Assembly (NCBI GenBank): GCA_903953055.1
Contig: CAJBIA010000129.1
Location: forward strand, 1-64,000
Reading direction: 5' to 3'
Source: an uncultured Methylophilaceae bacterium
GTDB lineage: Bacteria > Pseudomonadota > Gammaproteobacteria > Burkholderiales > Methylophilaceae
DNA: 64,000 nt
Shown here: positions 39,884 through 51,065 of the stretch, piece after piece
Numbering within the stretch: position 1 is the first letter of the stretch
How the letters are laid out: each line of letters begins with the position of its first letter
Position numbers and translations under genes: made by a program
Notes under the pieces: generated by a model
What the model saw: the letters and a program-made list of their open reading frames with translations, nothing else
The model's database searches: none
Told to the model about the DNA's origin: nothing

Positions 39884-42661
39884 ATGAAAACATTGTTGTT
39901 AGTAGATGGCTCATCCTACCTCTATCGCGCCTTTCACGCCATGCCAGATTTACGCAACCGGCAAAACGAACCTACAGGTGCAATTCAAGGTGTGCTCAAC
40001 ATGCTGAGACGTCTTCACAAAGAATACCCTGCCGATTATAGCGCGTGTATTTTTGATGCAAAAGGCAAAACATTCCGCGACGAAATTTATCCTGAATACA
40101 AAGCAAACCGTGCTTCTATGCCGGATGATTTACGTGCACAAGTTAGTCCATTGCATGAAACAATCAAAGCGATGGGCTGGCCGCTTATTATGGAAGAAGG
40201 CGTAGAGGCAGACGATGTCATAGGTGCACTGGCTAAACAAGCAGAACGTGAAGGCGTTCGAGTGATCATTTCTACAGGCGACAAAGATATCGCTCAATTG
40301 GTTAACGAACACGTTACTATTGTGAACACCATGAGTAATGAAGTGCTTGACATTGCAGGCGTCGTCAACAAATTCGGTCTGCCTCCCGAGCGCATTGTTG
40401 ATTACCTTATTTTAATTGGCGACACTTCTGACAACGTTCCTGGAGTTGAAAAGGTCGGCCCTAAAACTGCCGTTAAATGGCTTACTGAATTTGGCACGCT
40501 AGAAAATATTATCGCTAATGCACATAACATTAATGGCGCAGTTGGCGAAAATTTACGTAAAGCACTGCCATGGCTACCAACCGCTCGTGAGCTAATTACG
40601 ATTCGGTGTGATGTGGGCATTCAAGAATCGTTAAGCGATCTTGCACCTCGACCAATGGACAAGCAGAAACTTGCTGAGCTTTTTGAACGTTTTGATTTCA
40701 AATCCTGGCGTCGCGAACTAGATACGATTGGTGGGGAATCAATGAGCATAACGCCACTGACTATGCCAACAAGTAACGGCGATTTATTTGCACCCACTAG
40801 CGAATCTATAAAAACATCAGAAGCTGAAACTCTAATTGCATACTCACCTGTCACCTCACGCAACTATGTAACCATATTAAACTTTTTAGATTTAGAGCCT
40901 TGGCTAAATAGAATTGGCAAAGCAGCGTTGGTTTGCTTTGACACCGAGACAACTTCACTAGACCCAATGACTGCAAAGATTGTCGGTATATCGTTCAGCA
41001 TAGAGGCTGGCTCAGGTGCCTATTTACCACTCACCCATGATTACTTTGACGCACCAGAACAACTCAATTTTGCAGCAACATTGGCTAAAATAAAACCAAT
41101 TTTAGAAAATCCAGCCATCAAAAAAGTTGGTCAAAATCTCAAGTACGATCAGCATGTATTAGCCAATCATGGAATTGCACTTGATGGTATTGCCCACGAC
41201 ACCTTGTTGCAGTCTTATGTATATGAGTCACACAAAACTCACAATATGGATGACCTAGCCATGCGTCATCTGGGGATCAAAACCATTAGTTTTGATGAAG
41301 TTGCGGGTAAAGGAGCGAAACAAGTTGGCTTTAATCAAGTTACAGTAGAGGTGGCATCAGAGTATGCGGCTGAAGATGCGGACATTACGTTGCAATTGCA
41401 CCAAGCAATGTATCCCGCCATTCAATCGAATGAAAAGTTGAGCTTTATTTACACCCACATTGAAATGCCCTCACGAGAAGTGCTTTTCACAATCGAACGT
41501 AATGGCGTCCTCATCGATCAAGGGATGCTTAATAGACAAAGCAATGAAATTGGCATTAAGTTAATGGCCTTGGAAAAACAAGCATTCGAGCTTGCTGGCC
41601 AACCGTTTAACTTAGGGTCCCCCAAGCAATTACAAGAAATTCTGTTTGGGAAGCTAGGCATTAAGCCCACAAAAAAAACCCCTTCCGGCGCACCCTCTAC
41701 CGACGAAGATGTATTGCAAGAGCTTTCATTGGATTACCCCCTACCTAAAGTGCTATTGGAATATCGTGGCTTAGCAAAATTAAAATCCACTTATACCGAT
41801 AAACTGCCAAAAATGATTAACGCACAGACTGGCCGCGTTCACACCAACTACAACCAAGCTGTTGCAATTACTGGTCGTTTAGCTAGCTCAGATCCTAACC
41901 TTCAAAACATTCCAGTTCGCACGGCCGAAGGCCGCCGCATTCGAGAAGCGTTTATAGCGCCTGCTGGAAGCGTGATTGTTTCAGCTGATTATTCACAAAT
42001 CGAACTTCGCATCATGGCTCATCTTTCACAAGACGATGGCATGCTTAGCGCTTTTGCTAATAACGAAGATATTCACCGCGCTACTGCAGCAGAGATATTT
42101 GGTTGCGAGCGCGAAGAAGTAAGCAACGAACAACGACGTTATGCAAAAGTGATTAATTTTGGATTGATATACGGCATGAGCGCATTTGGGCTTGCCCAAA
42201 ACCTCAATATTGAACGTAGTGCTGCACAAAGCTATATAGAGCGTTATTTTACACGTTATCCAGGCGTTCGCGCCTACATGCAAGATACCCGCGAACTTGC
42301 CAAACAAAAAGGTTATGTGGAGACCTATTTTGGTAGGCGTCTATGGGTACCAGAAATTAACAGTAGCAACGGAATGCGCCGTGCCGGCGCTGAGCGTGCG
42401 GCTATTAATGCACCGATGCAAGGCACCGCTGCTGACTTTATCAAGTTAGCCATGATTGCCGTTCACAATTGGATTTTGAGTCAGAAATTAAAATCAAAAC
42501 TAATTATGCAAGTGCACGATGAATTGGTGTTAGAAGTACCTGAAGCGGAATTAGATTTAGTTAAAAGGATGCTGCCGGAGCTTATGGAAAATGTTGCGAA
42601 GCTTGATGTCCCATTACTCACGGAAGTTGGTGTCGGCAGCAATTGGGAGGCGGCACATTAA
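39884..42661 (+). CDS. polA: DNA polymerase I
   Basis: MKTLLLVDGSSYLYRAFHAMP; CFDTETTSLDPM; SADYSQIELRIMAHLS; QVHDELVLEVP; ATG at 39884. Confidence 0.98.
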   Translation: MKTLLLVDGSSYLYRAFHAMPDLRNRQNEPTGAIQGVLNMLRRLHKEYPADYSACIFDAKGKTFRDEIYPEYKANRASMPDDLRAQVSPLHETIKAMGWPLIMEEGVEADDVIGALAKQAEREGVRVIISTGDKDIAQLVNEHVTIVNTMSNEVLDIAGVVNKFGLPPERIVDYLILIGDTSDNVPGVEKVGPKTAVKWLTEFGTLENIIANAHNINGAVGENLRKALPWLPTARELITIRCDVGIQESLSDLAPRPMDKQKLAELFERFDFKSWRRELDTIGGESMSITPLTMPTSNGDLFAPTSESIKTSEAETLIAYSPVTSRNYVTILNFLDLEPWLNRIGKAALVCFDTETTSLDPMTAKIVGISFSIEAGSGAYLPLTHDYFDAPEQLNFAATLAKIKPILENPAIKKVGQNLKYDQHVLANHGIALDGIAHDTLLQSYVYESHKTHNMDDLAMRHLGIKTISFDEVAGKGAKQVGFNQVTVEVASEYAAEDADITLQLHQAMYPAIQSNEKLSFIYTHIEMPSREVLFTIERNGVLIDQGMLNRQSNEIGIKLMALEKQAFELAGQPFNLGSPKQLQEILFGKLGIKPTKKTPSGAPSTDEDVLQELSLDYPLPKVLLEYRGLAKLKSTYTDKLPKMINAQTGRVHTNYNQAVAITGRLASSDPNLQNIPVRTAEGRRIREAFIAPAGSVIVSADYSQIELRIMAHLSQDDGMLSAFANNEDIHRATAAEIFGCEREEVSNEQRRYAKVINFGLIYGMSAFGLAQNLNIERSAAQSYIERYFTRYPGVRAYMQDTRELAKQKGYVETYFGRRLWVPEINSSNGMRRAGAERAAINAPMQGTAADFIKLAMIAVHNWILSQKLKSKLIMQVHDELVLEVPEAELDLVKRMLPELMENVAKLDVPLLTEVGVGSNWEAAH

Positions 42662-42663
42662 TC

Positions 42664-43422
42664 ATGTCTGAAAAAATACCAAACATTGGCATTTATATCA
42701 TCGGAGATGAAATCCTCTCAGGAAAGCGCCAAGACGCACATTTAAGTAAAGCGATTGAGATACTTAAAATAAGAGGCTTATGTTTAAGTTGGGCGGAATA
42801 TTTGGGAGATGACCCAGAGCGCTTAATTTCTTCGTTTAAACGAAGTTTTAATACAAATGATATTGTATTTTCATTCGGTGGTATCGGGGCAACACCTGAT
42901 GACTTCACAAGACAAGCTGCAGGAAAAGCACTCAATCTTCCCATAGAAAGACATGCGGGTGCCGTAGCCGAAATAGAAACTCAATTTGGTGAGGCGGCAT
43001 ATCCAAAAAGAGTTTTAATGGCAGACTTTCCAAAAGGAGCAGATTTGATTCCAAATCCAATTAATCGAGTTTCTGGCTTCAGCCTTAATCAACATTATTT
43101 CATGCCTGGCTTTCCTCAAATGTCGCACCCTATGATGGAATGGGTTCTTGACATGAAATATCAACACACTTTTCACCAACAAGTCATAAGCGAGTCATCA
43201 ATTTTAGTCATGGATGCTGGGGAAAGTCATTTGATAGACTTGATGAATAGTTTTGTTGATAAATACCCGAAGCTTAAATTATTTAGCCTCCCTCGATTAG
43301 ATGAACGCCGCACCATCGAGCTTGGAATGAAGGGAGATGCGACTTTGGCTGAGCAAGCGATCATCGAAATAAAAGCAGAAATAACATCTTTAGGATTTGC
43401 TTGGTCAGAGCTTAAAAAATAG
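42664..43422 (+). CDS. Molybdopterin-binding / CinA N-terminal-like protein
   Basis: IGIYIIGDEILSGKRQDAHLSKAIEIL; FGGIGATPDDFTRQAAGKAL. Confidence 0.88.
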   Translation: MSEKIPNIGIYIIGDEILSGKRQDAHLSKAIEILKIRGLCLSWAEYLGDDPERLISSFKRSFNTNDIVFSFGGIGATPDDFTRQAAGKALNLPIERHAGAVAEIETQFGEAAYPKRVLMADFPKGADLIPNPINRVSGFSLNQHYFMPGFPQMSHPMMEWVLDMKYQHTFHQQVISESSILVMDAGESHLIDLMNSFVDKYPKLKLFSLPRLDERRTIELGMKGDATLAEQAIIEIKAEITSLGFAWSELKK

Positions 43423-43529
43423 GCATTTCTAAAATCAAGCTAAGCTGTTCAAAAAATAAGCTAATTTCGGTTTAAAGAAAGTCTATTTGCATATAAAATA
43501 GACAACCTCCCATCATATTTGAATCGCTA

Positions 43530-44561
43530 ATGCATATAGGTCCGTACAAACTGCGTAACAATCTAGTCGTTGCACCTATGGCAGGGGTAACAGATAGGCC
43601 TTTTCGAATGCTTTGTAAGAAGTTAGGGGCTGGCCTAGCCGTCTCAGAAATGGTTACTTCAAACTCCCTACTTTACGGCAGTGCCAAGACTTTACGCAGG
43701 GCTAATCACGAAGGCGAAGTAGAACCAATTTCAGTTCAAATTGCAGGCGCAGATCCAAAAATGATGGCAGAAGCCGCCAAATATAATGTTGACCATGGCG
43801 CTCAAATCATTGATATCAATATGGGTTGTCCTGCAAAAAAAATCTGCAATGTGATGGCTGGCTCAGCATTACTAAAAGACGAGCCTCTCGTTGCGCAAAT
43901 CCTAAAAGCGGTAGTGGCTGCCGTTAATGTTCCAGTAACCCTTAAAATCCGTACTGGATGGGACAAGCAAAATCGTAATGCTATTGCAGTGGCTAAAATG
44001 GCTGAAGACATTGGTGTGCAAGCTCTCGCCATGCATGGTCGCACGCGAGCTTGCGCCTACATGGGAGATGCAGAATACGACACCATTGCTGAAGTTAAAC
44101 AAGCCACCCGTATACCTATTATTGCTAATGGGGATATCACAACTCCAGAAAAAGCGAAATTTGTATTAGACTACACAGGAGCTGATGCAGTAATGATAGG
44201 CCGTGCAGCACAAGGAAGACCTTGGATTTTTCGTGAGATTGAGTATTATTTATCTACTGGCGCACACATGCCTGCCCCAGAAGTGAACGAGATTCGAAGC
44301 GTTATGTTGGCACACCTTCACGACTTGTATGATTTTTATGGCGACTTAACAGGCATGCGGGTCGCCCGCAAACACATTTCTTGGTACACAAAAGGGCTGA
44401 AAGACTCTGCCAATTTCCGCCACGCCATGAATCAACTGCAAACCATCGATAGTCAATTAGCAGCGATTAATGATTTCTTTAACCATCTGCAACAACAAAA
44501 TATGCGTATTCAATATGCCACTGAAGAAGCAGATGCCACAGGAGAGGTGTTAGCAGCATGA
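43530..44561 (+). CDS. dusB: tRNA-dihydrouridine synthase B
   Basis: APMAGVTDRPFRMLCKKLGAGLAVSEMV; DINMGCPAKKICNVMAGSALL; adjacent to fis. Confidence 0.96.
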   Translation: MHIGPYKLRNNLVVAPMAGVTDRPFRMLCKKLGAGLAVSEMVTSNSLLYGSAKTLRRANHEGEVEPISVQIAGADPKMMAEAAKYNVDHGAQIIDINMGCPAKKICNVMAGSALLKDEPLVAQILKAVVAAVNVPVTLKIRTGWDKQNRNAIAVAKMAEDIGVQALAMHGRTRACAYMGDAEYDTIAEVKQATRIPIIANGDITTPEKAKFVLDYTGADAVMIGRAAQGRPWIFREIEYYLSTGAHMPAPEVNEIRSVMLAHLHDLYDFYGDLTGMRVARKHISWYTKGLKDSANFRHAMNQLQTIDSQLAAINDFFNHLQQQNMRIQYATEEADATGEVLAA

Positions 44562-44794
44562 CAACTAAATGTGAACTAGCAATAAGCGTTGAATGTGCGC
44601 TTAATGAATATTTTAAAGATCTAGATGGCCAGCCCCCACATGCGGTTTACGAGATGGTACTCAATTGTATTGAGAAGCCAATGATAGAGCACATCATGAA
44701 ACGTGCCGGCGGAAACCAAAGCAAAGCGGCTGAAATTTTAGGACTTAATCGAAATACTCTAAGAAAAAAATTACAGCAATACAATATCGAATAA
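44558..44794 (+). CDS. fis: Fis family DNA-binding protein
   Basis: KRAGGNQSKAAEILGLNRNTLRKKLQQYNI; 4-bp overlap with dusB. Confidence 0.96.
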   Translation: MTTKCELAISVECALNEYFKDLDGQPPHAVYEMVLNCIEKPMIEHIMKRAGGNQSKAAEILGLNRNTLRKKLQQYNIE

Positions 44795-44851
44795 GCAAAA
44801 AAGCTTATTTACTCTATCCCATTCAAATAACTATTATCGAAATACTTTATC

Positions 44852-46414
44852 ATGGCCGTCATTAAAAGAGCACTTATAAGCGTTTCAGACAAACAAGGCA
44901 TCCTTGAGTTTGCAAAAAACTTGCAAAGCTTCGGCGTGGAAATTTTATCTACTGGTGGGACAGCAAAGTTATTTCGCGAAAACAATATTCCTGTTTTAGA
45001 AGTGAGCGATTACACTGGCTTTCCAGAAATGTTAGACGGTCGAGTAAAAACACTGCATCCTAAAGTACACGGCGGCATCTTAGGCCGTCGAGATTTGCCA
45101 GAGCACGTTGAAGCAATGCAAAAAGCAAACATTCCTAACATCGACATGGTGGTAGTTAATCTTTATCCATTTCGTGAAACAATCGCCAATCCAAGCTGTA
45201 GCTTAGAAGATGCAATTGAAAACATCGATATCGGTGGCCCAACGATGGTTCGCGCCGCAGCCAAAAATTATCATCACGTCGCCATTGTGACCGACCCCAA
45301 AGATTACCTTGTGATTGCTCGCGAAATGACTTCAAGCAAAGGAGCTATCGGCGCTGAAACACGAATGATGTTAGCAAAAAAAGCATTTTCACATACTGCA
45401 GAATATGACGGTGCGATTAGTAACTACCTCACCAGCTTAACCGCCAATGGTGAGAAGCAAGAATTTCCAAATAAATACTCCACTCAAATCACGAAAGTAA
45501 TGGACCTGCGCTACGGCGAAAACCCGCATCAGAAAGCCGCATTCTACCGAGACACCTCTGTTCCAGATGGTGCGCTAGCAAGCTTCACACAACTACAAGG
45601 TAAAGAACTTTCCTACAATAATATTGGGGATGCTGATGCCGCCTGGGAGTGCGTAAAAACATTTGATGTGCCTGCTTGCGTGATTGTAAAACACGCAAAT
45701 CCATGCGGCGTGGCAATTGGGAATACGATGCTTGAGACATACCAAAAAGCATTTAGCACCGACCCAACTTCAGCTTTTGGCGGCATCATTGCTTTTAATC
45801 GTGAAATTGATTTAACTGCTGCTGAAGCTGTCATTAAGCAATTCGTAGAGGTCGTAATCGCGCCTGCTGTTTCAGCAGAGGCGAAAGAAATTTTTGCAGC
45901 TAAAACCAATATCCGCATTTTAACTGTCCCCCTCGGTAACAAGCTTAATACGCTTGAATACAAACGGGTGGGTGGTGGTCTGCTGATCCAAACTCCAGAT
46001 GACTTAAATGTCACACCAGCACAATTCAAAATTGTAACTAAAAAACAACCCACACCAAAACAACTTGATGACTTGTTGTTCGCTTGGCGTGTAGCTAAAT
46101 TTGTTAAATCTAATGCAATCGTATTCTGTGGTAATGGAATGACACTAGGCATTGGCGCCGGTCAAATGAGCCGTGTAGATAGCACCAAAATTGCCGCCAT
46201 AAAAGCAAAAAGCGCTAATCTTTCATTGCAAGGTGCAGCAGTTGCATCTGACGCATTCTTCCCATTTCGCGATGGAGTAGATGTCCTTGCTGAAGCGGGT
46301 GCTTCATGCGTGATTCAACCAGGAGGAAGTGTTCGTGATGAAGAAGTGATTGCTGCAGCAGATGAACATGGCTTGGCGATGGTGCTTACGGGCTTCCGTC
46401 ATTTCCGTCACTAA
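44852..46414 (+). CDS. purH: Bifunctional IMP cyclohydrolase / AICAR transformylase
   Basis: [51 protein letters not shown]. Confidence 0.98.
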   Translation: MAVIKRALISVSDKQGILEFAKNLQSFGVEILSTGGTAKLFRENNIPVLEVSDYTGFPEMLDGRVKTLHPKVHGGILGRRDLPEHVEAMQKANIPNIDMVVVNLYPFRETIANPSCSLEDAIENIDIGGPTMVRAAAKNYHHVAIVTDPKDYLVIAREMTSSKGAIGAETRMMLAKKAFSHTAEYDGAISNYLTSLTANGEKQEFPNKYSTQITKVMDLRYGENPHQKAAFYRDTSVPDGALASFTQLQGKELSYNNIGDADAAWECVKTFDVPACVIVKHANPCGVAIGNTMLETYQKAFSTDPTSAFGGIIAFNREIDLTAAEAVIKQFVEVVIAPAVSAEAKEIFAAKTNIRILTVPLGNKLNTLEYKRVGGGLLIQTPDDLNVTPAQFKIVTKKQPTPKQLDDLLFAWRVAKFVKSNAIVFCGNGMTLGIGAGQMSRVDSTKIAAIKAKSANLSLQGAAVASDAFFPFRDGVDVLAEAGASCVIQPGGSVRDEEVIAAADEHGLAMVLTGFRHFRH

Positions 46415-46434
46415 TTAAGCATTAGGATTAAATA

Positions 46435-47703
46435 ATGAAAGTCATGGTTATTGGTAGTGGCGGACGTGAGCATGCTTTAGCATGGAAGGTGGCACAAAAC
46501 AAACAAGTCAGCCGTGTATTTGTTGCGCCAGGCAATGCAGGCACTGCGCTCAACCCAGACATGGTAAACATCCCCATCACTGACGTAACCGAATTAGTTG
46601 CTTTTGCAAAGTCAGAACAAATCACACTGACCATTGTTGGTCCTGAGGCCGCACTTTCTCAAGGCGTTGTTGATGCGTTTCGAGCAGCAGGCCTGAAAAT
46701 TTTTGGTCCGACAAAAGCTGCAGCTCAACTTGAAAGCTCTAAAGATTTCGCTAAAGCCTTCATGGTTCGGCACAACATCCCAACTGCTTCTTACGCAACA
46801 TATACAGACGCAAAAGCAGCCCATAACTATGTAAATACACAGGGCGCGCCAATCGTGATTAAGGCTGACGGCTTAGCTGCTGGAAAAGGCGTTATTGTAG
46901 CAATGTCACTAGATGAAGCACACGCTGCAATTGACTTCATGTTATCAGACAATAATCTAGGCGCCGCTGGAGCCCGAGTTGTAATTGAGGAATTTTTAAC
47001 TGGCGAAGAAGCAAGTTTTATCGTTATGGTTGATGGAAAAAATATCTTGCCACTTGCGACGAGCCAAGATCATAAGCGCTTATGTGATGGCGACCAAGGC
47101 CCGAACACTGGAGGGATGGGTGCATATTCACCTGCACCCGTCATTACACCTACCATTCATGCAAAAGTGATGCGTGAAATCATCAAGCCAACAGTTGATG
47201 GAATGTCTGCTGATGGAATTCCATATACTGGCTTTTTATACGCCGGCCTCATGATTAGTCCGAATGGTGACGTTAAAACTTTAGAATTTAATTGCCGAAT
47301 GGGAGACCCAGAAACACAGCCAATTTTAATGCGTCTAAAAAGCGATTTAGTAAAACTCACTGAACACGCAATAAACGGTACTTTAGATAAAACTGAAGCC
47401 GAATGGGATAGGCGAACAGCTCTTGGTGTAGTTATGGCATCAGCTAATTATCCTGATACGCCTCGTATCGGCGATGCAATCACTGGCTTGCCAGTTGGCA
47501 ATGATGACATGCAAGTATTTCATGCTGGCACATCTATTATTGGCGACCAAGTCGTAACAAGCGGTGGTCGAGTTTTATGTGTTACTGTGCTTGGTGAAAC
47601 AGTGAAATATGCTCAAAACTGTGCTTATCAAGCGCTTAATGGGATCAAATTCGAGGGCGCGCAATACCGCAAAGACATTGGCTATCGCGCTGTTAAAGGC
47701 TAA
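46435..47703 (+). CDS. purD: Phosphoribosylamine-glycine ligase
   Basis: MKVMVIGSGGREHALAWKVAQN; QDHKRLCDGDQGPNTGGMGAYSPAP. Confidence 0.98.
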   Translation: MKVMVIGSGGREHALAWKVAQNKQVSRVFVAPGNAGTALNPDMVNIPITDVTELVAFAKSEQITLTIVGPEAALSQGVVDAFRAAGLKIFGPTKAAAQLESSKDFAKAFMVRHNIPTASYATYTDAKAAHNYVNTQGAPIVIKADGLAAGKGVIVAMSLDEAHAAIDFMLSDNNLGAAGARVVIEEFLTGEEASFIVMVDGKNILPLATSQDHKRLCDGDQGPNTGGMGAYSPAPVITPTIHAKVMREIIKPTVDGMSADGIPYTGFLYAGLMISPNGDVKTLEFNCRMGDPETQPILMRLKSDLVKLTEHAINGTLDKTEAEWDRRTALGVVMASANYPDTPRIGDAITGLPVGNDDMQVFHAGTSIIGDQVVTSGGRVLCVTVLGETVKYAQNCAYQALNGIKFEGAQYRKDIGYRAVKG

Positions 47704-47709
47704 AACACA

Positions 47710-48261
47710 TTGAATGCCCGCGGCCTTAGGCATTTTTTAAAGTCTGGCGGGGTCGTTGCATACCCAACGGAAGCAGTTTTTGGTTTAGGCTGCGACCCTA
47801 AAAATCGACGCGCAGTAAAACGCATTTTAGGCATTAAAGGACGTCCTCAAAACAAAGGACTTATTTTGGTTGCTGACTCCTTCTGCCGTTTACAAGCCTT
47901 TGTTGCACCACTCAAGCAATCACAAATATTCACCATGCAGCAATCTTGGCGTGATCCTCAACAACCACATACTTGGATCGTCCCTGCATCTAAAGATTGT
48001 CCTAAATGGCTCACGGGACAGCATAAAAGTCTTGCAATTCGCGTCAGCAGTCACCCGTACACAGCAAAATTATGTAAAGATAGTGGCATGGCTTTAGTTT
48101 CGACCAGCGCAAATCGAAGTGGGCATCAGGCCGCAAAAACAAGCAAAAATTGTCAAAAAAGATTTGGATCATCAGTCAAAACCTTGAATGGAAAAATAGC
48201 GGGCGCCAAAAAAACTTCTACCATACAAGATTTAATGACTGGAAAAATTCTTAGAAAGTAA
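47710..48261 (+). CDS. tsaC: L-threonylcarbamoyladenylate synthase (TsaC/Sua5/YrdC)
   Basis: GGVVAYPTEAVFGLGCDP; KGLILVADS; VSTSANRSG; apparent TTG start. Confidence 0.93.
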   Translation: MNARGLRHFLKSGGVVAYPTEAVFGLGCDPKNRRAVKRILGIKGRPQNKGLILVADSFCRLQAFVAPLKQSQIFTMQQSWRDPQQPHTWIVPASKDCPKWLTGQHKSLAIRVSSHPYTAKLCKDSGMALVSTSANRSGHQAAKTSKNCQKRFGSSVKTLNGKIAGAKKTSTIQDLMTGKILRK

Positions 48262-48264
48262 GCA

Positions 48265-49191
48265 ATGCCTTATCAAGAAATCAAACCAAACGCTGTTTAT
48301 GAGTATCTGCAAAATCTGCAAAATAGAATTGTTGAAGCAGTTGAACTTGTAGACGGTAAAAATTTTTTAAATGATAGTTGGCAACGTCCAGAAGGCGGTG
48401 GCGGAACATCATGTATGTTAGAAGAAGGAAATGTGTTCGAAAGAGCTGGTATAGGTTTTTCCCACGTAAAAGGTCATAAACTTCCGCCTGCAGCAACTGC
48501 AGCCCACCCAGAAGCAGCCGGAAGGGCCTGGGAAGCAATGGGTGTTTCCTTAGTATTCCATCCCCGCAATCCTTATATACCGACTGTACATATGAATGTG
48601 CGATTTTTTATCGCAAAATCTCCAGAGCAAGGTTTAGATAAAGATATTTGGTGGTTTGGCGGCGGCATGGACTTAACTCCTTATTATGGTTTTGAAGAAG
48701 ACGCTATCCATTTTCATCGTGTTTGCCGGGATGCATTAGCCCCTTTTGGTGAGGATTTATATCGTAATTTTAAACAGGATTGCGATAAGTATTTCCACCT
48801 AAAACATCGTAACGAGCCACGTGGAATCGGTGGTATTTTCTTTGATGATTTCAACACGCTTGGTTTTGATCAAAGCTTTGCCATGTTAAAAGCTATTGGC
48901 GATGCTTTTGTAAGCGCTTACTTACCTATCGTTCAACGTCGTAAAGATCTAGCCTATGGTGAGCAAGAGAGAGATTTTCAAGCTTATCGTCGGGGACGCT
49001 ATGTTGAATTTAATTTGGTATTCGACCGTGGCACGTTGTTTGGCTTGCAGTCGAATGGGCGTACAGAATCAATCTTACTTTCTATGCCGCCAATCGTAAA
49101 ATGGAGATATGATTGGAAACCAGAAAGCGGGACCCCTGAGGCCAAACTTTACACTGATTTTTTAATTGAAAAAAATTGGTTGGGTATATGA
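48265..49191 (+). CDS. hemF: Oxygen-dependent coproporphyrinogen III oxidase
   Basis: [37 protein letters not shown]. Confidence 0.97.
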   Translation: MPYQEIKPNAVYEYLQNLQNRIVEAVELVDGKNFLNDSWQRPEGGGGTSCMLEEGNVFERAGIGFSHVKGHKLPPAATAAHPEAAGRAWEAMGVSLVFHPRNPYIPTVHMNVRFFIAKSPEQGLDKDIWWFGGGMDLTPYYGFEEDAIHFHRVCRDALAPFGEDLYRNFKQDCDKYFHLKHRNEPRGIGGIFFDDFNTLGFDQSFAMLKAIGDAFVSAYLPIVQRRKDLAYGEQERDFQAYRRGRYVEFNLVFDRGTLFGLQSNGRTESILLSMPPIVKWRYDWKPESGTPEAKLYTDFLIEKNWLGI

Positions 49192-49263
49192 AATCCGTTG
49201 CTAATACGAATTTAATTTTTTCATCACTCCCCACCAACTGCTAAAAATATAAAGGGCCAAATT

Positions 49264-50676
49264 GTGTCAAAAAACTTTTTGAAGCAAATTTTCAGGACCA
49301 AACATATCGCAACAAAGCATGACAGTGGCTTAAAAAAATGCCTCACCGCCATAGATCTTACATTACTTGGAGTAGGCGCAATAATTGGTACTGGTATTTT
49401 TGTGCTTACCGGTATTGCTGCTGCCAACCAAGCAGGTCCAGCAGTTGTCTTATCTTTTATCATTTCTGGGACAGCCTGCGCATTTGCAGCTTTAGCTTAT
49501 GCAGAACTTGCTGCAGCTGTAGGTGGATGCGGAAGCGCTTATGGATATAGCTATGTAGCATTTGGTGAAATTGTTGCTTGGATTATCGGATGGATTTTAT
49601 TACTGGAATATAGCGTATCAGTTGCAGCTGTCGCTAATGGTTGGTCTGGTTATTTTAATCACGCTCTTACCGCCATCGGACTAGATTTACCTGCGGCACT
49701 TACCAAAAGTCCGGAATTAGGCGGAATTGTGAATTTACCCGCCACAGGCATCATTTTATTGCTAATGGTAATGCTTATAAAAGGCGCTAAACAAAGTGCT
49801 CAACTTAATACTGCTATGGTATTCATCAAACTTTTAGCCATCATTGTTTTCATTACTCTAGCCTCATTCAATGTGAATACCAGCAACTGGCATCCCTTTA
49901 TGCCTTATGGCTGGTTCAGTACATTGCCTGATGGTAAAACAGTTGGTGTTCTCGCTGGGGCATCCCTAGTGTTCTTTGCATATGTAGGATTTGATGCTGT
50001 ATCGACTGCTGTTGAAGAAGCCAAGAATCCCCAACGTGATGTGCCAATAGGCATCATTGCATCTTTGGGATTTTGCACTTTAATCTATATTTTAGTAGCG
50101 GGCTTGCTTACAGGTATAGTGCCTTATACTTCTTTAGGCGTAGATCATCCAGTTGCCTTCGCCCTAAAGGCTATTGGCTACAACTGGGCATCAGCGTTAG
50201 TTTCTGCAGGGGTTATTGCAGGTTTAACAACTGTTATGCTGGTTTTATATTACGGTTTGACTCGCATAATTCTTGCAATGAGCAGGGATGGTCTAATTAC
50301 GCCTTACCTCTCATTCGTAAATCCAAAAACTCAAACGCCTATTCGCGTAATTGTGATAACAGGCATCATTATGGCAACAGCAGCAGGGTTGGTCCCATTA
50401 AGTGCTCTCGCTGAGCTTGTAAATATTGGGACACTTGCGGCGTTTGTATTGGTTTGTTTGGGTGTGATTGTATTACGAGCTAAACATCCAGAATTATCTC
50501 GTCCCTTTAAGACCCCTTTCAGTCCTCTCTTCCCTATATTAGGAATGCTCTCCTGTGGATCATTAATGATGTTTTTGCCCCAGCAAACTTGGACTAGATT
50601 CATCCTCTGGCTGGGCTTAGGCTTGATTATTTACTTCGCTTACTCAATCAAACATAGCAAGCTTACTAAACAATAA
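49264..50676 (+). CDS. APC family amino acid permease (cationic amino acid transporter-like)
   Basis: GVGAIIGTGIFVLTGIAAANQAGPAVVLSFIISG; 12-TM-like; GTG start. Confidence 0.93.
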   Translation: MSKNFLKQIFRTKHIATKHDSGLKKCLTAIDLTLLGVGAIIGTGIFVLTGIAAANQAGPAVVLSFIISGTACAFAALAYAELAAAVGGCGSAYGYSYVAFGEIVAWIIGWILLLEYSVSVAAVANGWSGYFNHALTAIGLDLPAALTKSPELGGIVNLPATGIILLLMVMLIKGAKQSAQLNTAMVFIKLLAIIVFITLASFNVNTSNWHPFMPYGWFSTLPDGKTVGVLAGASLVFFAYVGFDAVSTAVEEAKNPQRDVPIGIIASLGFCTLIYILVAGLLTGIVPYTSLGVDHPVAFALKAIGYNWASALVSAGVIAGLTTVMLVLYYGLTRIILAMSRDGLITPYLSFVNPKTQTPIRVIVITGIIMATAAGLVPLSALAELVNIGTLAAFVLVCLGVIVLRAKHPELSRPFKTPFSPLFPILGMLSCGSLMMFLPQQTWTRFILWLGLGLIIYFAYSIKHSKLTKQ

Positions 50677-50680
50677 AAAT

Positions 50681-50735
50681 ATTAATCGCAATAAAAAAGC
50701 CAGTCTTTTGGACTGGCTTTTTTATTGCGATTAAT
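50681..50735. terminator. Bidirectional terminator embedded in a perfect 25-bp-arm palindrome
   Basis: ATTAATCGCAATAAAAAAGCCAGTC-TTTTG-GACTGGCTTTTTTATTGCGATTAAT. Confidence 0.92.
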
Positions 50736-50747
50736 CTGTGATTAAGA

Positions 50748-51065
50748 TTAAAGTGATAACACCCAATGAACGATTGTTTTGATATCTTCATCTTTTACTT
50801 GTGGGCTGTTTGCTGGCATTGGAATTGGACCCCAAACACCGCTACCGCCTTTTTTAACTTTCTCAATAAGCTTTGCTTCCATATCTTTGCCTTTGTACTT
50901 AGCTGCTACGTCTTTGTATGCAGGGCCAACTACTTTTGCGTCAACAGAGTGACATGTTAAACAACCACTTTTTTGAGCCAAAGCTTTTGCAGCATCATCG
51001 GCACTAGCTTGACCAGCTAGCATTAATGAACCTACAGCAGCAACTGATAATAATAATGCTTTCAT
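50748..51065 (-). CDS. Class I c-type cytochrome (c551/c552-like), periplasmic
   Basis: Signal peptide, SGCLTCHSVDAKVVGPAYKDVAAKY, PMPANSPQVKDEDIKTIVHWVLSL. Confidence 0.92.
   Translation of the reverse strand: MKALLLSVAAVGSLMLAGQASADDAAKALAQKSGCLTCHSVDAKVVGPAYKDVAAKYKGKDMEAKLIEKVKKGGSGVWGPIPMPANSPQVKDEDIKTIVHWVLSL

Noticed and set aside
45613-46152. 179-aa minus-strand ORF
   Set aside because: Fully antisense to purH, which has strong family motifs; typical spurious antisense frame.
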